A stretch of DNA of 64,000 bases from Caprella mutica (lineage: Eukaryota; Arthropoda; Malacostraca; Amphipoda; Caprellidae). Each line of letters begins with the position of its first letter. Position 1 is the stretch's first letter. Position numbers and translations under genes: made by a program. Under the pieces are notes generated by a model, which saw only the letters and a program-made list of their open reading frames with translations, did not search any database and was not told where the DNA came from. Of this stretch, positions 21,655 through 32,700 are shown in pieces. The DNA is taken from the NCBI GenBank assembly GCA_947561585.1, contig CANNZV010001185.1, forward strand, positions 62,001 through 126,000. The letters are read 5' to 3'.

Positions 21655-24600
21655 ATGTTTTTTACTGAAAAGGTTGTTCGTTTGGCAGTTATAATTTCTG
21701 CTATTTCATTATGTAAATCGAGTGACAGATTTGGAGATAATGATTCGAAAACGTTTGAAATCGAAAATTGGGATGTATTACTTCGTAGTCGCAGAAGCAA
21801 TGAACATTCGTGTGACACGATTAATGAGAATATTTATGTTGAAAATGGTGATATTTATCTACATAAGTCTGAATTTTCTATTCTTCTCAAGAAAGGCTTC
21901 AATCCAGGGTTCCAACTTAATTTAACGTTAACCTATTCAATCAATCATAATCGACAGGGGAAAAAGGTTATCTCTTTTTCATCAAGAGATTTAAAAGCTA
22001 CCGATGTGAACTCAGACTATGCTTTAAAGTTCCTATTGACGGTTAAACATGCATATTATCCTAATTACGAATGGAAGTTAAATGTAACTAATGGAGATGA
22101 AGGTTATTCAGTATATTGGATCTTGGATAACACATATCATTTCAAAAAAATTAAAATTTCAAACATGAACTCAGGTTCGGAGATGTATGTGTGTACTTCT
22201 GAAGCCTCATGCTGTGGAATATATAATTCAGACTCTTCAAATCGGATAAATACAAATACGCCATCTCGAAATGGACGAAAAGATGAATATTGCCACCTGA
22301 AAAGCAACAAAGCGGAAATAACACAAAAACAAACTCTTCTCTTCATTCGTCCTAATTCAGATCTAGATATTTACATACACATATCTTTGAGATTGAGTGG
22401 TGCAATATATGGTGAAAACAAATACGACTTCCAGTTCAAGACTCGCAAATCAAGAAATTCATGGCATTCATTTGGAATTGAAGCATACACAAAATTAGGA
22501 ATATGGACTGTAAATTTAATAAATGATGGCCAAAATAATATAAAGTACACATCTCGTTTAGTAAATGGTTATAAGTCTTTTAAATCATTTTCAATTAATG
22601 TAACTCCAAATGATGAATTAAATTGGTACATCGGTTCAGAAAACCAAAACTGTGTAAATCAATTTACAACAACAACAACAACTAGAAGACCTCGTATGAC
22701 AACCCAAAGAAAAACAACGACTACTCAGAGAACAATTCCAAAGCCTACAACAACCACTAAAATATCTACAACAACTACAGAGGAACATGAGAAAACTACT
22801 GACAGACCAAAAATGATGGATACTACAAGAGATGAAGATGATGCTCACTTTTCATCAGGTTCAACATTACATTCTACAGGTTTGAATATTAGATTAATTA
22901 ATAAAAATTATAAGTCATAATATATCTGAGAGAATTTCTTGGACTAAATCTAAAGTATTTGTGATGAATATATGTATATATATATTTAAAAATTAAATGA
23001 GTGAAATTTCTTTTAAATAAATAGAAGTTAAAATAGAAAAACATTGTTTCTAGTAGGAGCTGACAAAGTTTTACCGAACTGTTCGATTTGATAATTCAAT
23101 TCAGAAACACAGATACAATCATTTAAAACGTATTTCGTGGTAAAGCAGTTTATCTGAACTTATTTTGAAAAAGAATGTTTGCGCAGACGATGGCTTCTGC
23201 TTCGATGACTGTTCTGCTTGAAGTTCTGATGGCCAGAAGAGAGACTTTGACACTGAATTGTGTGTGAACGTAACCGGACAATAATTGCCTAACGATTATT
23301 GATAACCCCGGACAATTGCTTCCCTAATAATTACAATTAGTTATTAATTATTAACTTTATTAATTTAATATTTCCGTATTAAATGGCAATTGTCCGGGGT
23401 AATTGTTCTAGCCCCGTGTGCGATGATTGTAAAGTCTCCTTTACCATTAAAATATTAATATAGATCAAAATAATTCTCAGGAAATGAAAATGATGTCCGA
23501 AAATTAATTAGAGGATTATTTTATTGTTTATAGTAGTACATATATGCCTTGTATAACTAGAACTGAAACATTAACTGACGTCATATGCAATAGCTAGTTC
23601 GTGAATGTCATAGTTTCCTGCGAATTTCCTTTCTATATTCAATAGACACAGTATACACAATAGACATAGTATACACAATAGACATAGTAAACACAATAGA
23701 CATAGTAAACACAATAGACACAGTACACACAATAGACACAGTATACACAATAGAAACAGTACACACAATAGACACAGTACACACAATAGACATTGTATAC
23801 ACAATAGACAGAGTATACACAATAGACATAGTATACACAATAGACATAGTATACACAATAGACATAGTATACACAATAGACAGAGTATACACAATAGACA
23901 CAGTATACACAATAGACATAGTAAACACAATAGACATAGTAAACACAATAGACACACTACACACAATAGACAGAGTATACACAATAGAAACAGTACACAC
24001 AATAGACACAGTACACACAATAGACATTGTATACACAATAGACAGAGTATACACAATAGACATAGTATACACAATAGACATAGTATACACAATAGACATT
24101 GTATACACAATAGACATAGTATACACAATAGACATAGTATACACAATAGACATAGTATACACAATAGACATAGTATACACAATAGACATTGTATACACAA
24201 TAGACATAGTATACACAATAGACATAGTAAACACAATAGACATAGTATACAAAATAGACATTGTATACACAATAGACATAGTATACACAATAGACATAGT
24301 ATACACAATAGACATAGTATACACAATAGACATAGTATACACAATAGACATTGTATACACAATAGACATAGTATACACAATAGACATAGTAAACACAATA
24401 GACATAGTATACAAAATAGACATAGTATACACAATAGACATAGTATACACAATAGACATAGTATACACAATAGACATAGTATACACAATAGACATAGTAT
24501 ACACAATAGACATAGTATACACAATAGACATAGTATACACAATAGACATTGTATACACAATAGACATAGTAAACACAATAGACATAGTATACAAAATAGA

Positions 24601-26274
24601 CATAGTATACACAATAGACATAGTATACACAATAGACATTGTATACACAATAGACATAGTATACACAATAGACATAGTAAACACAATAGACATAGTATAC
24701 AAAATAGACATTGTATACACAATAGACATAGTATACACAATAGACATTGTATACACAATAGACATTGTATACACAATAGACATAGTATACACAATAGACA
24801 TAGTAAACACAATAGACATAGTATACAAAATAGACATAGTATACACAATAGACATAGTATACACAATAGACATAGTATACACAATAGACATAGTATACAC
24901 AATAGACATAGTATAAACAATAGACATAGTAGACACAATAGACATAGTATACACAATAGACATAGTATACAAAATAGACATAGTATACACAATAGACATA
25001 GTATACACAATAGACATAGTATACACAATAGACATAGTATACACAATAGACATAGTATACACAATAGACATAGTATAAACAATAGACACAGTAAACACAA
25101 TAAACATTGTATACACAAATGACAGAGTATACACAATAGACATAGTAAACACAATAGACATAGTATACACAATAGACAGAGTATTCACCCGATTAACATA
25201 TCCAATTTTGTAGCTGCAATCAAAAGGTAAACATTTTTTAAGTGTTCAAATTAAATGATTTGGCTTAAATCACTACAGGTACTAATATTATAAATATTTA
25301 CTCCTGGCTATTAAGGGAATGAGTAGAATAAAAAATACATACACTTTATTAAGCAAAATACAACATTTCCTAGAAGAAATGTCCGTTTACAAAATGTTCC
25401 TGGACGAATTGTCTGTTGACAAAATATCATAGATGGTATACCCAGTTAAATGATGCCGCGACATAAAAAGAATTAATCTTTGATAAAACTTAATAATTTT
25501 TCTATAGTAGAAATTGCAAGAAAAACAAATCAATCTTAATTGAAATAGAATTTGAAATTCTACCATACTTAATTGATGTACTTTAACAGAGTCATATCAA
25601 ATTTAATTTTCACAGAGATGAGCCAGATCACTTATACTATATTAATTGGTTATGTAAAATTTTGATTTTCAATAGAACTAAAGGTTTTTATTGAAGTAAA
25701 ATATTCATTTCAGATGGACCATCGCCATATTGGTTTCTTTTGCTGTTAATCATCCCTGTGGTTGCAGTCGGAATATTCGTAGGACTGAAGTTAAACAAGA
25801 AACGAAAAGATGAACAAGGTAAGTAATTTAGTCTATTAATATAATAATTACCTATTAATATTGAATAGTAAATATTCAAAAATACACGTCATCCATATAG
25901 CTTTTCTACTTCCATGACTTTCATAGCCAAAATCTGGTGACTTTCTTCATGATTCCATTTTCCTCTATAACGTAATGCTTCTTCATAATTACTAATATCT
26001 AATTCATGTTGCTAATCTTAATTTGATTTTCATCAAAGGTACAGTAACGTTCAAGAAAAAAATATCCCACCAGGAGAGTATAAACTCCATTTACGAGGCG
26101 AGTACCAACGCTGCTCCCTCTGCAAACAACTACGAACTCACCAGACATGAGAGCGTTAACTCCATCTACGGATTGGAACCCAAGACAGAAGGAGAGTATT
26201 ACGAGACACAAAATGACCTCTACGAGTCTACTACCATTAATAATGTGTATGAAGATATAGGATTCAGAAAATAA
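21655..26274 (+). CDS. Putative type I membrane protein with tyrosine-rich tail
   Basis: Exon 1 (from 21655) encodes a signal peptide (residues 1-21), about 320 residues with N-glycosylation sites and two similar ~110-residue modules (about 55-185 and 220-335), then a Thr/Arg/Lys-rich stalk. A donor fits at 22879 or about 22858. A later exon (25713-25818) encodes a hydrophobic span (FFLLLIIPVVAVGIFVG) followed by KLNKKRK, a stop-transfer pattern. The last exon (26039-26274) encodes a tail with tyrosines in SIYEA, NNYELT, SIYGLE, EYYETQ, DLYES and NVYEDI (the last a YxxI). The problem is phase: both exon 1 donors leave phase 1 while the membrane exon needs phase 0, so at least one exon is unplaced or the read-through stop at 22918 makes a soluble form. 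The role is inferred as a signalling or adhesion receptor. The ectodomain family is unrecognised. The tail exon is duplicated at 14730-14965. Confidence 0.6.
23306..23399. repeat. Small palindromic MITE, CCCCGGACAATTGC ends
   Basis: Perfect 14-base inverted repeats CCCCGGACAATTGC / GCAATTGTCCGGGG enclose 66 AT-rich bases inside the receptor-like gene's large intron. Related GGACAATAATTGCC lies just outside. Confidence 0.65.
23640..25185 (+). repeat. 18-bp minisatellite in receptor-like gene intron
   Basis: About 86 copies of ACACAATAGACATAGTAT over 1.55 kb, with variants such as CATTGTAT and AAACAC arranged in higher-order blocks. Two long reverse open frames arise only because the unit is a multiple of three. 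Confidence 0.95.
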
Positions 26275-26984
26275 ATAAGTAAAGTGAGTGGTTAAAATAG
26301 AACTGACGTTTGTAGAATTGAATTGTATTACATATGTATAGTCATTTGTCATAAGAAATTAAAACATTTCTTTTGGGGTACGTAATGAATTACCCAAATG
26401 AGGTGCATATTTTCTGAAAATTTCAATTCTGTTTTGACTATTTCTTTTGTTACCTTTTCGTAAGAAAACTCCAAGAGTGAAGATAATTTTCCTAAATTTT
26501 TGTTAAAAATGTGCTTTAAAATATTGCTTATTATACCGTTTACAAAATTCCCTGAAAGGTCTGTTGTATAAAGATTTTGGAGTATAAAAGGAATAATAAT
26601 TCAGATCTGATACATTGACTTGATAATACTTTGATATTATAATTGCTATAATGGCATTAATTAGTTTCCAAAATTTACTCGTGTAGGTCTATACCTTTCA
26701 GTGTACTTTCGAGAGAAAATTGTTTTGGGTACAAAAGTAAAATTGTACAACAGTTATACTATTCTGTGTCCCTATCATTATTTTATTTCTACAGGATAAT
26801 GTTATTATTTAATCTATTGCTCTTCAGTTTATTTTCTTTAAAAAAAATTGTGTTATTAATTTTATTTTATTAAATATTAAATAGAATAATAATTTTATGT
26901 AATATAAATTACAAATCTTAATTTTTTGTGTAATATTATAAGAACAAAATACCAAAATAATCTTATTAAATTATAAGTATCAAG
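26275..26984. other. 3' flank of receptor-like gene
   Basis: AATAAA overlaps the stop codon (about 26270-26275) and may serve as poly(A) signal. Otherwise AT-rich with no recognised feature. Confidence 0.35.
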
Positions 26985-27218
26985 CTTGTAGTCCCGGTAC
27001 TTCTTGTGCTGTGGCGAGGGATTGCCTGTAGGCCCGGTACTTCTTGTGTTGCAGCGAGGGATTACCTGTAAGCCCGGTACTTCTTGTGTTGTGGCGAGGG
27101 ATTTGCACTAGGCCCGATACTTCTTGTGTTGCAGCGAGGGATTGACTGTAGGCCCGGTACTTTTTGTGTTGCAGCGAGGGATTGCCAGTAGGCCCGGTAC
27201 TTCTTGTGTTGTACTGAC
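26985..27218 (-). repeat. Third 40-bp fstl1-derived minisatellite
   Basis: Six units on the minus strand of the same sequence as the arrays at 11288 and 12676 (CGGTACTTCTTGTGTTG on the plus strand), 2.6 kb from the parent exon. Here there is no adjoining fstl1-like exon sequence. Confidence 0.85.
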
Positions 27219-27812
27219 CACATCCAAAAACTAATTTTGAATATAACACAGCTATAAACATGCCGGGAAAAAGATAGTATTTGGGTAATATTTTCGAATG
27301 ATCAATACGATAATAAATGACTGTCATATATAAAAATTTAGAGATGGAACATGAAACTGTTCTAATAATTTGGATAGCATTACACAATCTATGCAAATAT
27401 GAAAAAAATTGACCTATAAATTTTAAATACTCATACTTCACTAACATTTACGAATTATCAAACAAATGCATTTTATTTTAGTATTTAATTGAACGTGAGG
27501 GCATGATCAAGGAAGAGTCCACCTCCATTCTTCCTCTTCCCTATACCACATTATGTAGGAACAAATGCTCCATTCTTATAGAATTAAGATTCTAAGTTTT
27601 AATTGTGCTAAACTAAAGTGAAAATCGTGAATTTTAATTAAAAGAATAATAATTAGGATGATGAACACTTATTTTGAGAACCAAATTCATAATTCGTAGA
27701 GATAAGCTTGTTGAAATAGATTTCTTTTCAGTTGTAGATACAATGTTCATCTTATGTAATTACTTATAAGTATACCTATTCTCACGTTAGTTGAGAGAGT
27801 CATCATAAGTCA
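27219..27812. other. AT-rich spacer
   Basis: No gene or repeat recognised. Confidence 0.4.
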
Positions 27813-27820
27813 GGCTAATT

Positions 27821-28838
27821 CGGTGCACCGACAGTTGAGCCCAGCACAATTGGACCTAACGACAATTGGGCCCCAGTACAGTTAAGCCCACGAAAATTGG
27901 GCCCCAAAACAATTAAGCCCAGACAAAATTGGGCAGAAGACACAATAAATAAATGTCTATATTAATGTTTAAAATATGTTTATAGAGTTTTTAATTCGAT
28001 TCATATACTCGATAAGGTATATAGCAAGCAAGCCCCTTAAATCACATTTGGATGCTAATCTCATGTTCTAATGTAAAGAAAATCATTGAAGTATTTAAAT
28101 AAGTCGTATTATTTGAATCATGTCATATGGATCCAATGTGTAGTGTACATCGTCTGACAAAGACAAATACTTGGTAAAAATGGGTAATTTTTAAAGTTTA
28201 TACGTTACATTGAACAGTTGTTTGAACAGTTGTTGGTATAAAATGAGATTAAGAGAATACATTTTGTAATAATAATTCATGAACCTCTTTGATATTGAAC
28301 ATTGAACAGGCTTCAAATAATTCATATTAACTTTAATTCAATTTGTAAGTTCCAATAATTCCGGTATATCTAAAATACATACATCCTTATTTTCTATTGT
28401 TTCTTCATCTAAAATAGCTACATTCTTATTTTTTTATTGGCTACATCCTAACTCATTTACTTCATAGGAGTTCACTATATAGACTCATAGAGGTACTGTA
28501 ACTAGAAAATTCGTTGTTTACATGACCTAGGTATCTCAGAATAGAAAATTATTGTAGTTTAAAAGAATAATAGTATTTATTCATGAAAATATGTTCCATT
28601 AAAAAATATTTATTTTTCATACCGAGAATATATTTTTATGTAAGGAATACAAAACGCATATTGTCACAAACCTAGTTATTACAGTAGCAAGGGTCTTTAA
28701 TTAGGTTAATACAGTAAACTCTGAAAAAAAAGTGGTAAATATTATAATTGTCTCGGGGTCCAATTGTTCGGGGTCTAATTGTCGTGGGGGCCAATTTTCG
28801 TGGGGCCCAATTGTCTTGGGTCCAACTGTCGGTCCACG
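27821..28838. mobile_element. Foldback-like element with ACAATTGGGCCC arrays, 8-bp TSD
   Basis: Begins CGGTGCACCGACAGTTGAG and ends with the complement of CGTGGACCGACAGTTGG. Next to each end are four to five copies of a ~19-bp unit (ACAATTGGGCCCC) in opposite orientation. Flanked by GGCTAATT at 27813-27820 and 28839-28846. Interior AT-rich, non-coding. The 8-bp duplication suggests hAT or P superfamily mobilisation. Confidence 0.8.
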
Positions 28839-28846
28839 GGCTAATT

Positions 28847-29774
28847 CTATCGTTGCTCTTGTGTAGATTAGAGACTCGAAGTTCCCTTGAAACCTTATAT
28901 TTCAATCTTCAAACTTTATTATTATGTTTAAATAATACAAAATGCTATTTAATTGTTGCATAAATAATGTATTCCATACACTTTTACAATAAATAAGTTA
29001 TATATGTAAATCGTTTAATTTAATATACTCCAGTATGTACTAACTATAGACAGAATTGTATATATAGCTATGATTAGATTCAATCACAAAACAAGATCTT
29101 CCCGTTCATGTTATGGAACACAGAAATACCATCTTGTCGTTTACCATCACCTCTGTCAAGTCCTGAATTATGAAGCCCAGCTCTTTGTAAAGCCTGTTTC
29201 ACCACATCATTCATTGTCCATTGCCAAGATTGGCATCTAGAACTGTACCTACAAGATACGCCATCCCTGATTTATACCAGTGATTCAGTTAGATTTTTTG
29301 TTTTTGATAATAATGTATCGTGTAGTAATAAGTAAAATTTATTATTTCTATGAAGGTATATGTATAAGATAATAATACAAAAATAATGTTAGTAAAATAT
29401 ATAAGAAATTGAATTGAACTTAATTAGTTGCCATGAATTAAAAAGAAGACCAAACAATAACAAACATTACATAAATCCATTCAATAAGTTTTCTTACCGA
29501 AAAAACTAAAATAAATGCAGATGTAAGATTTTTATTTCCAAGTTAAAATGTAGCTCATTTACTTGTAATTATTAATTTTAACAGTTCTTTAATTCATTAA
29601 TTTAAGAATTTCTATGAAAATTTTATCAGAAGCTGAAATTTCAAAATTTTCAGACAAAAAGTATATCTAACAGCAGATTCCACTAACGAAATATTTTTTT
29701 TACCAAATTTATGGGATTAGTAAACTGTTAGATCTAAATGCAGTATATATTCAGTAACTATTATTTAATTATCA
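28847..29774. other. 3' flank of fstl1-like gene
   Basis: AT-rich. A less AT-rich stretch at 29095-29260 has no convincing frame. No feature called. Confidence 0.35.
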
Positions 29775-32700
29775 TTAGACATGATTAGTCAAACCATCAT
29801 GATGATGCTTGCCAACCTTCGCCTTCCACTGATCTTCCCAAATATCATTATCAATATCAGACACTCTGCGGTTGTGGTCTTGTGTTGTAGCGAGGGATTG
29901 CTGGTAGGCCCGGTACTTCTTGTGCTTTCTTTCTATTCTTCTTCGTTCACTAACCACACTGTTGTCGTGACGACTGTCCACCTGGTTGATGTTGGCATGG
30001 TGGTGGTTGACTGTGTGCATGTGGTGCCTGTTTTCCTTTTCTCTTTCCAACTCACTGAGAGATGTTCGCAAACTCTGTAGTTTTTGACGTAGCTGTCTGC
30101 TTCTCTGAAGCAGTTCGTCGTAACGCTCCACGATGTGATCCTCCCTCTCAATTAAATCTTCGTCAGACGAGGAAAATTCATTTGGTAACGGAGTTGTCGT
30201 AGTAGTAGTCGTTGTTGTTGTCGTAGTCAACGAAACAGGTGTAGAAGATTCCGCGTGTATTTTTCTATAGAATGTTTGGATTTTGTTTTCCAAATCAATC
30301 ACTGCTTTCTTATCAGTGTCACTCAACAAGTTGAACTCACGTTCAGCCTGTTCAGCTCTGTAAGAACCGTCTTGTTCATAGTCCTCATAATCCTCATCAT
30401 AGTCACCATTTAAGAGATTGTCTCCATTCAGATCGTTGATGTTGTCCATGTATCCGAATATATCCTTAGATCTATTCGCACTGTCTGTTTCTACTTTGTT
30501 GTCGTCTTCGGGTTTTTCTTCACAGTCTTGAGGTGCGCAAACCCAACTTCCTGTAGCGCATACACTGGGAAAAGAAAAAAAATTGTTAAAAATTTACAAA
30601 AGAAAAAAATTAAAATTGGTAATTATAACCTGTGAGGAAATATCTAGAGTATAATTCAATTTAATTTAATAATTATACAGTAATATACACTTACCAGTGG
30701 TTGCATTTAACTGTTATTTCTGCTCCATCGGTGTATGTTTTATCTTCTAGAGAGCAATCTGTTGAAATATTTTAAATGATATGATATATATAGTTTAATC
30801 ATACATAGAATAATATCGGTAACGTAACATATAGATAAAAAAACAGTATTTATACAGTATTCAAAGACAGTTGCTTAAAGTTGAAGAGCTCAATTGCTAA
30901 TGATTAGCTGTATCACAAAATATGAGTGAGCGTCAAGGGACCTATACAATATACATGTATTAGTTTCGTGACAAAATCTCAATTAATCAATTTTAATATT
31001 CTCGACAATGCACATTGGGGTTATGAAGCAGTAGGGGGATTTAAGGTGTGGCATCCCGTTTCCTACATGGCCCGACATCAGAGGACCATCTACCAGTTGT
31101 GGGATCCTATGCGGTGTGCTTGATACCGCCAGAGATGAATTGCACCAGGAAGATGATATAGAATGATTGATATACTAATTATATTATGCCAGTAGGTATA
31201 TATGTATGCTTCCATTCAATTTCTTAATAATTGAAGGATAAACTTTGTAATAAAATGTTCCTTAAGAATTTACATTAAGTAAACCTAACAACAGTACGAC
31301 CTAATATTTTAAAATTGAAAATAAAATTTCCGAACCCAATTATACTTAGAATGTAGATAATGTTTAACTGATGGCAGTTGCCTTGGAGACGATCTGCAAA
31401 ATTTTTACGTCGATTTTACGTGATTGAAAATCTTACTTTTTCCGAGCATGTGAGTCATTGGATTCAAGAGGCTGACAAACTCCTGGTAGTTCAGCTTCCA
31501 ATCCTTGTTAGAGTCCATTGCTTCAACCATGGCGTCAATGCACAGAGTTCTGAAAGAAAACACAAGTTACACAACCATCCTAGGACACAAGCCTCTTACA
31601 TATTTTTTAAATTATATTTAATTGCATTCATGATAGGAGTTACTAAACTTTTAAAAAAATGTAAAAGCAGGTTTTGTTTGCAATATATATTTGTGCCATC
31701 ATAGGAATAAGTATCGATAGTACTGCCAACTTTAAACTATTATTTATTTGTGCTAGATGACATGACATCCATCGATAGACTGATAATTTCTTCTAAAGAG
31801 TCTTTTTTGTCACTACATCTTAACGACGGTCATGAAGGGACCCAACCTAATCTTCCAAGAACCACCTTAATTACCTCTATAGATAGAGACTCTTTTTTAG
31901 CACTAAACTACTTTTTAAAAGACCCTCACTTTGTGACAATCTTGTCCTGCTCAGGTCTCTCATGGAAGTCTATCTTCTCGAAACATTTGAGCATCTCATC
32001 AGGTCTGAGCAGGTGATCTCTGTCCTCATCACAGGTGTAGAAGTGGCCCAATAGACTCTGTATGTAAGTCATCTGAGGGGTGTACCTGTAATTAACAACA
32101 TATATTGCTAAACTGTCGCACAAAAGTGGGTTGAAGGAGTTAAGGGAAATAATGACATTGTTGCCTTAACACTATAGGAAGTTTTCTAGAAGCAAGAAAT
32201 GATAAGAAATATCAATGTAATTAGATATATTTTAATTAAAGCAGTTCAATGTTTTCAAAATGATCAATATTCAGATATGGATAACATTTTATTTAAATCT
32301 ACGTATTTCGACCATAATCAATTTTCATTTTCATCACTGCTCATGAGCAATGATGAAAATATTTATGACCATACACAAGTATAAAAATTATTCCGATTTA
32401 AATCATTTTTCCTTAGGCAATATGAAAATTTTGCAATGATAACTTTTGATAAAAATAAAAGAATGATACCTACATCATAAAGACTAGTTACCTGTATTAA
32501 AACATCTTCATTTATCTGATTGAATATTTTTGCTCGTAACAGTAAATATAATCTAATTTTTTTTTTCATTTCAGTCATCTAATAAAAAGTAAACTGATGT
32601 AAATATATAAAGATTAACAGAGGTATAAATAAACTAATTAAATAATATATAAAGTAGCTGAAGGTTTATATATAAATTAACAGAAATGCGTACCTATATA

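Noticed and set aside
23571..25188. Two overlapping ~530-residue reverse open frames (CILCLL and YTMSIV repeats)
   Set aside because: Both are readings of the 18-bp minisatellite; neither has a start context, domain or splice partner.
27821..28838. Regular ACAATTGGGCCC units considered as a CRISPR-like array
   Set aside because: Units are inverted at the two ends of an element with a target duplication; spacers are not unique.
30926..32384. Plus-strand open frames between 30.9 and 32.4 kb
   Set aside because: They overlap introns and exons of the minus-strand fstl1-like gene in other frames and have no family resemblance.
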